A DNA stretch of 64,000 nucleotides from a bacterium (lineage in GTDB: Bacteria; Electryoneota; RPQS01). How positions within the stretch are numbered: position 1 is the stretch's first letter; every line of letters begins with the position of its first letter. A model generated the notes under the pieces. It saw nothing but the letters and a program-made list of their open reading frames with translations. It had not been told where the DNA came from and searched no databases. Below are positions 44,919 through 53,466 of the stretch, piece after piece. The stretch lies in contig JAHDVH010000003.1 in NCBI GenBank assembly GCA_023382385.1, forward strand, positions 62,001 through 126,000, read 5' to 3'. The position numbers and the translations under genes are program-made.

Positions 44919-47476
44919 TGTCCATGCGATGGTTATTGTGCATTCTACTCGTTTGTTCGAGTATCGCAGCCGCTGACGAGCTGCTGGACTTGAATTTTGC
45001 GACCCGTGAGCAAATCGTCGCTTTGCCTATCACTCCAAAGCAGGCGGATGCGATTTGGGAACGCCTGCTGTATGAAGGTCCGTTTAAGAACCTCTACGAG
45101 CTGAATGATCTGCCCGAAATTGACGCAATCACTCTGAAGAAATTGCGATCACTCGTGCGGATCAGCCCACCTCGCCCGGGCGACGACCGCATGGACCGAA
45201 TCGAGGACGCGTATTATCGTATCGAAACCCTCGGCACCGAGGAAGGTACGAATGTAGGGTTGGTCGATGAGTGGATCGACCGCATGCTGGAGCCGATGAA
45301 CGTCAACGAAGCGACGCTCGATGAGTTGATGGACTTGCAAAATGTCTCGCCTGCAGACGCTGTGGCGATCCACAATCAAGTGAAATTGCAGGGCGGGATT
45401 CGTGGCGCGCGCGATTTGCGAGCGGTTCCGGGTTTGTCCTCCTGGGGATATCGCAATGCTCGAAACTATCTCTCTTACGACACAAGGGAGCTGCGCCGCG
45501 AATGGCACGGAGCCTACACATTTCGGGCATACGATACGCCGTTTTTCGCCGACGAGGAGCTCGCCATTGATCCTACGCTGCTGGTCGATCCCACCCCCGA
45601 TGTAAGTCACAAACTACGTCTTAATTACGCAAGAGACTTCAAGGCAGGCGCGCTCTGGCACCGAAGCCTCGGAGAGAAGACGTCGTACTGGGATGTTGGT
45701 GGTGCACAGATTCCACAAATGAAGTGGTTCGCCGGTCTCGAAAAGAAGATGCTCGGGCCAGTGCGAATTGACCGTGCATATATTGGAAGCTACCAGATTT
45801 CGCTTGGGCAAGGCGTTGCGCTAGAGAGTGGCGATTACTTCAATCCCCGATACTCCGGCTTTGGGTTCGACAAGCGTTTAACGGGAATTGCTCCTGATCT
45901 TTCACGCTCTCGTGAGTTCACATTGAAGGGCGCGGCAGTTGAAGCGAGCTATGGGCGGTGGAAGGCTGTTAGTTTCTTGTCAAGTCAGAGAAAAGATGCG
46001 ATATTGAATCCGGATGGATCGTTGAATCGCCTGATCACATTGGTACCACGTGACGATCAAGACATCTATCCAACGACGCAGGTTCTTCCCAGCGGCGACA
46101 CAGTCCAAGTTTCCGCATTCGACGGCAAGCAGTCCATGCTTGACGCCGTTCGGGAAGTTGCTTACGGTGGAGAGCTTTCTTATCGGCCATTCGCGGGAAC
46201 TTCGCTTGGTGTCATCGCGTCTGAGTTTGCGTATGATCGTCCGATCAAGCCTGATTTCGGGCAGGGCTACCAAGTGAACGCAACAACCAGCACGGGAAGA
46301 GACACCGTAGTTACTATCTATCCCGTCATCCATCCACTCGAGCGAGACGAAATTGCTGACAATCGGATCAACTCCGAGATTCTCAATGCGCATCGTTCTG
46401 ACGTTGATGGATCGTTGTGGAGCGGAGCGCGAGGAGTCAGGCGGGTCTTTGGGATTGACTTGATGACGGTTGTCAGGAACTACACTTTTCAGTTTGAGTA
46501 TGCGGAACTCGAGCAGTCAGGTGGCGTTCTTGGCATAGGTGATGATCCGCACGGCCTTGTCGCATCAGGTCACGTGCAATGGAACTCGCTGACCATGTTG
46601 GGTGTGTTTCGCGACTATTCGATCGGGTTTGACAATCCGTACTGCAGAAGTTTTGCAAATTACTCTCGTTACAACGGCACAACTTACGAAGACGAGTTTT
46701 ATCTTGCTACACCCACATTTGCTCAGTTAGAGAGAAATTCGGCAGCTCCACAAGCTGAGACAGGTATCTATTTCGAGGCTCGCTACCAGATCTCGCGCCC
46801 CTTGCTTGTGGTCGCAGAGATTGACAATTGGACACGCGTGCCGGATCAAGCTGACTATTACCGCTGGGTTGGGAAGTTTACATATCGTCCCGTTTGGCCC
46901 ATCGTGCTGAGGTTGAGGCAAAAGCTGCAAGGACGTTGGAATAGTGCTCCGACACAACCTGCAGGCTTCCAGACCTACGAGAATCGAGTCAACCTTGAGT
47001 ATCGTTTGTCACGATTTAATGAGCTCGAGCTTATGTACGCCAGCGGATACACGAGGTTCACACCGCGACCACGTTTAATCGGTGAACCTGATCCCACCGG
47101 GCAGAGTCCGATCGACGCACAAACGGCTTCTCCGCAGGAGGCAGTCGGATTGGAGCTTACACACAATTTTTCGCATACGCTTAAGTTAAAGACTGCATGG
47201 CTGATGTACGACGGTTTTCTCTGGAACTTCGAGGACACAGAGTTTGTTGTCGTGGATGGCAAGTCTACACGCTGGTGGGTTTCACTGACAAATCGCTTCT
47301 CGAGCGCACTTACAGCCAGACTTAAGATCACTGGCGACAGCCCCGTCACAAAGACGTTTGTTCAAGCACGAGACGGAAATAGCTATCCGGATCCGATACC
47401 GGGGCGTGAATTCGCAGGGGACAACATCGTAAAACGCGCGTGGTCCTTCCGCGTGCAGCTTGACTATCTGTTTTGA
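44918..47476 (+). CDS. Outer-membrane barrel with N-terminal ComEA-type helix-hairpin-helix pair
   Basis: About 852 aa. Signal peptide MSMRWLLCILLVCSSIAAA, then two HhH units of the ComEA type: LDLNFATREQIVALPITPKQADAI...GPFKNLYELNDLPEI (about 20-75), and MNVNEATLDELMDLQNVSPADA...IRGARDLRAVPGL (about 125-180). The remaining roughly 650 residues are alternating aromatic/hydrophobic strands. The last residues, FRVQLDYLF, end in Phe like a Bam-recognised beta-signal. ComEA HhH domains bind double-stranded DNA during uptake; whether these do is inferred. The start overlaps the PorV-like gene and the end overlaps rsmA. Confidence 0.8.
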   Translation: MSMRWLLCILLVCSSIAAADELLDLNFATREQIVALPITPKQADAIWERLLYEGPFKNLYELNDLPEIDAITLKKLRSLVRISPPRPGDDRMDRIEDAYYRIETLGTEEGTNVGLVDEWIDRMLEPMNVNEATLDELMDLQNVSPADAVAIHNQVKLQGGIRGARDLRAVPGLSSWGYRNARNYLSYDTRELRREWHGAYTFRAYDTPFFADEELAIDPTLLVDPTPDVSHKLRLNYARDFKAGALWHRSLGEKTSYWDVGGAQIPQMKWFAGLEKKMLGPVRIDRAYIGSYQISLGQGVALESGDYFNPRYSGFGFDKRLTGIAPDLSRSREFTLKGAAVEASYGRWKAVSFLSSQRKDAILNPDGSLNRLITLVPRDDQDIYPTTQVLPSGDTVQVSAFDGKQSMLDAVREVAYGGELSYRPFAGTSLGVIASEFAYDRPIKPDFGQGYQVNATTSTGRDTVVTIYPVIHPLERDEIADNRINSEILNAHRSDVDGSLWSGARGVRRVFGIDLMTVVRNYTFQFEYAELEQSGGVLGIGDDPHGLVASGHVQWNSLTMLGVFRDYSIGFDNPYCRSFANYSRYNGTTYEDEFYLATPTFAQLERNSAAPQAETGIYFEARYQISRPLLVVAEIDNWTRVPDQADYYRWVGKFTYRPVWPIVLRLRQKLQGRWNSAPTQPAGFQTYENRVNLEYRLSRFNELELMYASGYTRFTPRPRLIGEPDPTGQSPIDAQTASPQEAVGLELTHNFSHTLKLKTAWLMYDGFLWNFEDTEFVVVDGKSTRWWVSLTNRFSSALTARLKITGDSPVTKTFVQARDGNSYPDPIPGREFAGDNIVKRAWSFRVQLDYLF

Positions 47477-48294
47477 GTGTTCCACCGCTCCCGAAGAAGA
47501 GCCTTGGTCAATGCTTCCTGACTGAACGGCGTTACGCTCAGGAAATCGTCGCGGCACTGCAGATACGTCCCGGAGATACGGTAGTAGAAATCGGTCCAGG
47601 TCGCGGGGTGCTCACCGAATTGCTAGTAGAATCACCCGCGCGAGTTATCGCGATCGAGATTGACGACCGACTGCAGGACTATCTTGCAAAGAAGTTTGGT
47701 GCAAGCGAGAACTTCTCTCTCGTTCATGCAGACTTCATGGATTTTGACCTTCAGTCAATTCGTGAGTTCGAGACTCTCAAGGTTGTCGGGAATCTGCCTT
47801 ATCACCTTTCGAGCGGGATCATCTATCGGCTGCTTGAGCACAATCGACACGCTCGATTGGATACATCACTTCCATGGTTTTCGCTGGCGGTGATGATGAT
47901 GCAACGCGAAGTCGCCGAAAGAATGGTTGCCCGTTCAGGGTCGCGGGTCTACGGAAAGCTCTCCGTCTTTGTGCAGGTTGAGGCTCTTACCGACCTTCAC
48001 GTTATCGTTCCGGCGAGCGCCTTTCGGCCGACGCCGCAGGTTGACGGGGGTGTAGTTCGATTGGAATTTCTCAGAATCCCAGAAGTCTATCCGACTAACT
48101 ACAAACTCTTTGAACGAATTATTCGCTTCGTGTATTCGCAGCGGCGCAAGATGCTCAAATCGACCCTTTCTCAATTAGCGGGCATCCATCCAAGCTGGCA
48201 GCGTGTCGAATTTGACTTTACGCGCAGACCGGAAACACTATCCGTTGAGGAGTGGTGCTCACTGGTCAACGCAATATCCCGAGAGTTGGAATAG
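47473..48294 (+). CDS. rsmA: 16S rRNA dimethyladenosine transferase
   Basis: 273 aa KsgA/RsmA. The family opening KKSLGQCFL and the SAM-binding motif VVEIGPGRGVLT are followed by IAIEIDDRL, the catalytic NLPYHLSSGI, and a C-terminal RNA-binding helical domain (FVYSQRRKMLKSTL). It dimethylates two adjacent adenines in helix 45 of 16S rRNA. Translation starts at TTG 47473, which overlaps the TGA of the HhH-barrel gene (TTGA). No ATG is available. Confidence 0.95.
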   Translation: MSVPPLPKKSLGQCFLTERRYAQEIVAALQIRPGDTVVEIGPGRGVLTELLVESPARVIAIEIDDRLQDYLAKKFGASENFSLVHADFMDFDLQSIREFETLKVVGNLPYHLSSGIIYRLLEHNRHARLDTSLPWFSLAVMMMQREVAERMVARSGSRVYGKLSVFVQVEALTDLHVIVPASAFRPTPQVDGGVVRLEFLRIPEVYPTNYKLFERIIRFVYSQRRKMLKSTLSQLAGIHPSWQRVEFDFTRRPETLSVEEWCSLVNAISRELE

Positions 48295-48302
48295 TTGACA
48301 CA

Positions 48303-48995
48303 ATGAGCGAGCTGATACGCGATTCTGTCCTGGTCTTACGCGTAACACCCTTTAGCGAAAGCTCGGTTATTCTGAATGTATTCAGCAGGCTTCATGGCAA
48401 GCTTGGACTGTTAGCCAAGGGGGCACGTCGCAAAGTCAAGAATGGTTCAGCACTGGCAATCGAACCGTGTTATGAGCTGGAAGTCGTTTGGGGGCATAAA
48501 TCTTCGCGTGAAGTTCAGATCGCGCACGAGATCACACTACTTCGTTCAAGGTATGCGCTACGCAACTCCCTTGAGCTTCTGGTGGTTGCTCACACAATCG
48601 CAGAGCTATTGCTACGATGCTTGAAGGACGAGGACCCGCATCCCGAGCTTTATGGCATCTCCCAGTCCGCGTTATCAATGTGTGAGTCGCGGGTGTTGAG
48701 GATCATGCCAGTCCTTTGGAAGTTTGAGCTGGAACTTCTGACGCAAATCGGTTTCACGCCGACTGAAATTGACATCAAAAGTGAATTCGGTTCACATTTG
48801 AGCTTGGAATCTGTCGCCATTTTGAGGAAACTACGGGATTCATCCATAGAGATGGCGGCCCGACTAAGGACTTCGCAACTTGCCGAACAAGAAATCACGA
48901 TATGGTTCCGAAACTACTTTACTCGACACTTAGCTTTTCCTGCACAGTTGCGGTCGCTTGGTGCATTGAATTGGGCAAGAGTCAAACTTTCATGA
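48303..48995 (+). CDS. recO: DNA repair protein RecO
   Basis: 230 aa. The N-terminal OB fold is typical: RDSVLVLRVTPFSESSVILNVFSRLHGKLGLLAKGARR. A helical C-terminal domain follows, without the Cys cluster that forms a zinc site in some RecO proteins. RecO displaces SSB and, with RecR (22906), loads RecA (26965). The ATG at 48303 is chosen because the conserved fold begins immediately. An in-frame start at 48252 would lie inside rsmA. The gap to rsmA is 8 nt. Confidence 0.92.
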   Translation: MSELIRDSVLVLRVTPFSESSVILNVFSRLHGKLGLLAKGARRKVKNGSALAIEPCYELEVVWGHKSSREVQIAHEITLLRSRYALRNSLELLVVAHTIAELLLRCLKDEDPHPELYGISQSALSMCESRVLRIMPVLWKFELELLTQIGFTPTEIDIKSEFGSHLSLESVAILRKLRDSSIEMAARLRTSQLAEQEITIWFRNYFTRHLAFPAQLRSLGALNWARVKLS

Positions 48996-49013
48996 CAAAC
49001 AACTAACATAGCG

Positions 49014-50429
49014 ATGGCCTCTCAGAATCTCATGGACAAAGTCGTTAGCCTTTGCAAGCGCCGCGGCTTTGTCTACCAATCCTCAGAAATCTACGGCGGT
49101 CTGGCCTCGATATGGGACTACGGCCCACTCGGGGTCGCTCTGAAGAATAACATAGCCAACTATTGGTGGCGCGAGATGACCCAACTTCACGAGAATATCG
49201 TGGGCATCGATGCGTCCATTCTCATGCACCCGCAGGTCTGGAAAGCCTCCGGACATGTTGACGGTTTCGTTGATCCTTTAGTCGACTGTAAAAACTGCAA
49301 GGCGCGGTTTAAAGCCCAGGACCTCATCAAACAGTGGCGGACAAAGAAGAAACTCGGCGCGTTAATGGAGGGAGAGATTCGCGAGGGCGGAGAAGGAGAT
49401 CTTCACGAGCTTGTCAAAGTCCGCTGGGCTGAGGCAACCTGCCCAACCTGCGGCACGACTGGGAATCTGACATCACCACGCTTGTTCAATCTAATGCTCA
49501 AGACGTTTCTGGGTCCTGTGGAAGAAAGCGCAGCAGTCGTTTACCTACGCCCGGAAACAGCCCAGGGCATTTACGTCAACTACTTGAATGTCCTGAATAC
49601 TTCGCGGCTGAAACTGCCGTTCGGTATCGCACAAATCGGCAAGGCATTCCGAAATGAGATTACTCCCGGCAACTTCATTTTCCGCACGCGCGAGTTTGAG
49701 CAGATGGAGATGCAGTTCTTCGTTCGTCCTGAAGAGGCGACCGAATGGCTGATGAAGTGGCGCGACAAACGTTTCGACTATTACAGGAAGCTGGGCATTC
49801 GAGTTGAGAAACTTCGCTTGCACCAGCATACGCCGCAGGAGCTTGCCCATTACGCCGCTGATGCGTACGACATTGAGTATGAATTTCCGTTCGGCTGGCA
49901 AGAGATCGAGGGAGTCCACAATCGGACGGACTTCGACTTGAAACGCCATAGCGAGTTTTCCGGGAAAGATTTGAGCTACATGAATGAAGAAACAAAAGAC
50001 CGTTTCACACCATTCATTGTCGAAACTTCTTCCGGCTTAAATCGAACTCTTCTTACCTGTCTTGTTGACGGGTACTACGAGGATACACAAGACGGGGAAC
50101 CTCGAACCGTCCTGCGACTCGCTCCGGCCATTGCGCCTGTCAAAGCTGGCGTCTTCTCGCTTGTGAAGAAGGATGGGTTAGCGGAAATTGCGGATCAACT
50201 GGCAAATGACCTGCGAAAGGTCGGCACTGTTTTCACGGATCATTCTGGATCCATCGGCCGGCGCTACCGCAGGATGGACGAAATCGGGACGCCGTGGGGA
50301 GTGACGGTTGATTATCAGACAAAAGAGGATCAAACAGTCACCTTGCGAGATCGTGATTCGCTCGAGCAGCTGCGGGTTCGTATGGCCGAACTTCCTTCAT
50401 TGCTCGCCACAAAGCTGGCCGCCAACTGA
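49014..50429 (+). CDS. glyQS: Glycyl-tRNA synthetase, homodimeric class II type
   Basis: 471 aa. The opening VVSLCKRRGFVYQSSEIYGG and GLASIWDYGPLGVALKNNI are characteristic. There are zinc-type Cys pairs (CKNCKARF, CPTCGTTG), motif 2 (FRNEITPGNFIFRTREFEQMEMQFF) and motif 3 (SSGLNRTLL). This is the single-chain alpha2 enzyme, not the glyQ/glyS tetramer. It follows recO by 18 nt and is probably in the same transcript. Confidence 0.96.
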   Translation: MASQNLMDKVVSLCKRRGFVYQSSEIYGGLASIWDYGPLGVALKNNIANYWWREMTQLHENIVGIDASILMHPQVWKASGHVDGFVDPLVDCKNCKARFKAQDLIKQWRTKKKLGALMEGEIREGGEGDLHELVKVRWAEATCPTCGTTGNLTSPRLFNLMLKTFLGPVEESAAVVYLRPETAQGIYVNYLNVLNTSRLKLPFGIAQIGKAFRNEITPGNFIFRTREFEQMEMQFFVRPEEATEWLMKWRDKRFDYYRKLGIRVEKLRLHQHTPQELAHYAADAYDIEYEFPFGWQEIEGVHNRTDFDLKRHSEFSGKDLSYMNEETKDRFTPFIVETSSGLNRTLLTCLVDGYYEDTQDGEPRTVLRLAPAIAPVKAGVFSLVKKDGLAEIADQLANDLRKVGTVFTDHSGSIGRRYRRMDEIGTPWGVTVDYQTKEDQTVTLRDRDSLEQLRVRMAELPSLLATKLAAN

Positions 50430-50464
50430 TCAACCAATTCGCGCGAGTATCTAAGACTACCTAC

Positions 50465-51220
50465 ATGCTGTACGATGAAATGTGCCGACAAGGCAACTCG
50501 CTTTTCCGCTACAGGAGTTACCTGCCGCTGCTCCTTGTACCCCTGGGAATTTGGAACATTCTTCACTACAAGCGATACATTAGCGATAGTCACAATGTTG
50601 ACCTGATGTTCGATCTTGCTTGCCTTGGACTCGGATTGATCGGTAGTGCAATTCGATTTGTATCCTTGGGATTTGCGCAAAGCGGCACTTCTGGAAGGAA
50701 TACGCGAAGCGGTCAAGTTGCCGATGCCTTGAATGTGAAGGGGATGTATTCGCTGTGCCGTCATCCTCTTTACCTTGGGAACATGATTATCTACACGTCT
50801 GTCCTATTGTTCACAAAGTCGCCGTGGTTTGCGTCGGCAGGAGTGCTCGGACTCTACATCTACTACGAGCGAATCATCTCGACCGAAGAGTCATTCTTGC
50901 ATAAGAAGTTTGGGGAAGCATACCGTACTTGGGCAAATACCGTCCCTTGTTTGATTCCGCGGTTTCGGGGATGGATAGCTCCCAGCCTGCCTTTTTCCTT
51001 TCGTGCAGGGTTACGGAGCGAAGCGTATTCACTGGCCGGGCTTGTCGTGACTTTCTATGTGCTGGATGCAATTGAGCACTATGTAATCGAGGGCCGCTTC
51101 CGAACTGATCTTGTCTGGGACGTGCTGCTGGGTTTGTCGCTCTTCATGTTTCTCGTCGTTCGTTTCATGAGAAAACATACACGCATTCTAAGTGAACCAG
51201 ATGTCCGAATAGAAGCGTAG
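50465..51220 (+). CDS. Isoprenylcysteine carboxyl methyltransferase-like membrane protein
   Basis: 251 aa with about five or six helices. The SAM-binding signature of the ICMT/PEMT family is present: GMYSLCRHPLYLGNMIIY, then EESFLHKKFGEAYRTWANTVPCLIP. Bacterial members methylate small lipids, isoprenoids or other hydrophobic groups. The substrate here is unknown. A C-terminal extension adds two hydrophobic segments. It ends just before a bidirectional terminator. Confidence 0.82.
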   Translation: MLYDEMCRQGNSLFRYRSYLPLLLVPLGIWNILHYKRYISDSHNVDLMFDLACLGLGLIGSAIRFVSLGFAQSGTSGRNTRSGQVADALNVKGMYSLCRHPLYLGNMIIYTSVLLFTKSPWFASAGVLGLYIYYERIISTEESFLHKKFGEAYRTWANTVPCLIPRFRGWIAPSLPFSFRAGLRSEAYSLAGLVVTFYVLDAIEHYVIEGRFRTDLVWDVLLGLSLFMFLVVRFMRKHTRILSEPDVRIEA

Positions 51221-51245
51221 TTGCGCCTCGAATGCAATTGATGAT

Positions 51246-51280
51246 AAGCAGAAGCCCGACCATTGGCCGGGCTTCTGCTT
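51246..51280. terminator. Bidirectional hairpin terminator
   Basis: A 13-bp perfect stem (AAGCAGAAGCCCG with CGGGCTTCTGCTT) around a nine-base loop, followed on the plus strand by TTTGTTTA. It lies 25 nt after the methyltransferase gene and about 20 nt after the convergent rplI stop, so it serves both. Confidence 0.85.
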
Positions 51281-51299
51281 TTGTTTATCCGAGTCTGAC

Positions 51300-51746
51300 T
51301 TACAAGTTGGGAACGACGTCCACCGTAACCGTCGCGATAACCTCGCGGTGCAGCTTGATAGGAACATTGAACTCGCCCAGATGTTTGATCGGCTCTTCGA
51401 GCTGAATTTTGCGGCGGTCTATTTCGTAACCCCGCTCCTTAATCAGCTCAGCGATATCAGCGGAGGTCACAGCCCCAAACATCCTATCTTCTTCGCCCAC
51501 TTGAACGCCCTTGAGAAGCCGCAGTCCGTTGATCTGGGCATAAACGTCTCCGGCCTTTCGACGTTCTTTCAGGTCCCGCATCTGGAGTGTCTTGCGCTCT
51601 TGGTCAAGGCGCGCCAAATTTGATTTTGTCGCGGCAAACGCAATTCCACGCGGAATAAGGTAGTTTCTGGCATACCCGGGCTTGACTTGCACCAGATCGC
51701 CGATCTTGCCTAACGACTCATAATCTGTTCGCAAAATAACTTGCAT
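51300..51746 (-). CDS. rplI: 50S ribosomal protein L9
   Basis: 148 aa. The signature GKIGDLVQVKPGYARNYLIPRGIAFAAT is near the N-terminus, followed by a long connecting helix (LARLDQERKTLQMRDLKERRK) and the C-terminal RNA-binding domain. It is last in the rpsF-ssb-rplI cluster, 13 nt after ssb, and ends at a strong terminator. Confidence 0.96.
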   Translation of the reverse strand: MQVILRTDYESLGKIGDLVQVKPGYARNYLIPRGIAFAATKSNLARLDQERKTLQMRDLKERRKAGDVYAQINGLRLLKGVQVGEEDRMFGAVTSADIAELIKERGYEIDRRKIQLEEPIKHLGEFNVPIKLHREVIATVTVDVVPNL

Positions 51747-51759
51747 GTGTCTATCTTGG

Positions 51760-52239
51760 TTATGGCTTGTTTAGTACGTAGTTCTGGAACGTGAAGTGTG
51801 TATGTTCACGCTCATCTTCGTCGTGCGGATGCGGGTGTTCTTCATCTTCATAGGAGTCAACATGCGCATGGTGCTCACTATCACCGAGATGATCGCGGCG
51901 GTTAAGGAATTGAATACGGCGCGCCTTTATCTCAACCCAGCTTCTCGTGGTGCCGTCCTCGTTGGCAAAACTTCGGCTTTGCAATTCTCCTTCAACCAAC
52001 ACAGCGCTGCCTTTGTGCAAATTCTCCTTGCAGCTTTCTGCAAGTTTGTACCAAGCGACAATGCCGATGAAACACACGTCTTCTTTGATCCGTCCGCTCG
52101 AATCCTTGAATTTTCGGTTCGACGCGATTGTAAAGTTCGCAACCGGCACGTCGGAGGTCGTCTTGCGAAAAGTGGGGTCCTTAATCAGGTTGCCCGCAAT
52201 TATGACACAGTTGATATCCGGCATTTTGAATTCCGCCAT
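51760..52239 (-). CDS. ssb: Single-stranded DNA-binding protein with unusual acidic/His tail
   Basis: 159 aa with a strong ribosome site (GAGGGAGAG). The OB fold (INCVIIAGNLIKDPTFRKT, VANFTIASNRKF, VLVEGELQSRSF) covers about residues 8-115. The tail is rich in Glu, Asp and His (DEEHPHPHDEDEREHTH) but ends FQNYVLNKP, not the DDDIPF-type tip that recruits repair proteins in most bacteria. It lies between rpsF and rplI, the classical ssb locus. A second ssb elsewhere may carry the normal tip. Confidence 0.92.
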   Translation of the reverse strand: MAEFKMPDINCVIIAGNLIKDPTFRKTTSDVPVANFTIASNRKFKDSSGRIKEDVCFIGIVAWYKLAESCKENLHKGSAVLVEGELQSRSFANEDGTTRSWVEIKARRIQFLNRRDHLGDSEHHAHVDSYEDEEHPHPHDEDEREHTHFTFQNYVLNKP

Positions 52240-52315
52240 ACTCTCTCCCTCTTATTGCCACAAATACGTTTACGTGATACCGCGCCTCTCCCTGAAGGCG
52301 AGGATCATCATTCCG

Positions 52316-52810
52316 TTACGCCGGCTTATCGGCAGTAGGGTCTCCCGCTACGCCTGCCGTCTCCGTATCTTCATCCACAATATCCTCAATCTCGTCATCG
52401 ATGGTTACATCCAGCACATCTGCTGCCATAGATGGCGTCGAATCCAATTCCGGTTCAACCTGCTTCGCTGCGCCCAAAGACGCGACCGATTCATCATCCA
52501 CTTCAGGAACCCGTTCGGGATCAACGACTGTGACTAAATGGCGAAGCAATGATGTCGTCAAGTGTAACAAGCGGTCAAGTTCATGAGTCTCAGACGTCGC
52601 CAAATCGTAGACCGTCAGAACATACACTCCGTATTGGCGGTGACGGATTTCATAGGTAAGACGGCGCTTGCCCCAACGCTCCCAGCGACGGAACTTTCCA
52701 CCGTGCGACTGCACCAAGTCGTGAATCTTTCGCAGATCATGCTCGATCTGCTCTGCTTCGACGTTTGAGTCGAAGATTAGAACAAGTTCGTAGGTCGTTA
52801 TACGGCTCAT
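52316..52810 (-). CDS. rpsF: 30S ribosomal protein S6 with acidic C-terminal extension
   Basis: 164 aa from the ATG at 52810 (AGGGAG seven nt upstream); an in-frame start at 52855 is rejected. The S6 fold is TTYELVLIFDSNVEAEQIEHDLRKI followed by GGKFRRWERWGKRRLTYEIRHRQYGVYVLT. After about residue 100 comes a long Asp/Glu-rich tail, reminiscent of the glutamate tails of some S6 proteins but longer and not poly-Glu. S6 normally pairs with S18 on the 30S platform. rpsR is not in this cluster. Confidence 0.93.
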   Translation of the reverse strand: MSRITTYELVLIFDSNVEAEQIEHDLRKIHDLVQSHGGKFRRWERWGKRRLTYEIRHRQYGVYVLTVYDLATSETHELDRLLHLTTSLLRHLVTVVDPERVPEVDDESVASLGAAKQVEPELDSTPSMAADVLDVTIDDEIEDIVDEDTETAGVAGDPTADKPA

Positions 52811-52868
52811 TATGCTCCCTTTGGTCTTTGCGGCTTGCTGTGTTGCCTCCAACAAGCAGGGTTTATTA

Positions 52869-53438
52869 TTAGTTTTCGGACGCGTTAAAGCGATTCATCG
52901 CTGCGTCCAATCCATATTCCAGCCAGTGCTCAATTGCATCCGCTCCGCGCGCAGCAAGTTCGTGAAAGGCGTCTAACTCCTTGCCGCGTAACTTGCGCAA
53001 AACCCAATAGGCGACATCCGCACCCGCTACACCACCCCCTACCCCGAGACGAAGGCGAGGAATGTCCTCCGTACCAAGTGTCTCGATAATCGAGCGTAAC
53101 CCCTTCTGGCCACCTGGACCTCCTGCAGCGCGAATGCGCAACTTGCCAGACGGCAAATTGACATCATCACAAACCACTATCAACTGCCGGGGCTCAAGCT
53201 TGTGCCAGCGCAAAGCCGCAGACACAGGACGCCCAGAGAGATTCATGTAAGACAGCGGCAGAAGCAGCATTGCGTCGCGTGCCGGGAGGTTGGCAGACAT
53301 GCTCTCAGGCACGGGTCCGCGCTTGAAACCAACTCCGACTCTTCTCGCAAGTTCTTCCGCAACGGCAAAACCAATATTGTGCGGCGTGTTGTCGTATTCG
53401 GAACCGGGATTGCCAAGTCCAACTACAAGCCGCATCAT
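52869..53438 (-). CDS. pth: Peptidyl-tRNA hydrolase
   Basis: 189 aa. Motifs: LVVGLGNPGSEYDNTPHNIGF with the catalytic His of the family, LLPLSYMNLSGRPV, and the IVVCDDVNLPSGKLRIRAAGGPGGQKGLRSI segment with the catalytic Asp. It recycles peptidyl-tRNAs dropped from ribosomes. Two consecutive ATG codons (53438, 53435) could start it. It sits directly after rplY/ctc, as in Bacillus. Confidence 0.96.
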   Translation of the reverse strand: MMRLVVGLGNPGSEYDNTPHNIGFAVAEELARRVGVGFKRGPVPESMSANLPARDAMLLLPLSYMNLSGRPVSAALRWHKLEPRQLIVVCDDVNLPSGKLRIRAAGGPGGQKGLRSIIETLGTEDIPRLRLGVGGGVAGADVAYWVLRKLRGKELDAFHELAARGADAIEHWLEYGLDAAMNRFNASEN

Positions 53439-53466
53439 CCGTCAAACAGTCGCAGAGCGCGAGGAA

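Noticed and set aside
52811-52868. A possible S6:S18-type regulatory leader upstream of rpsF
   Set aside because: A small hairpin can be drawn (GCTTG/CAAGC), but the conserved motif cannot be established by eye and rpsR is absent from the operon.
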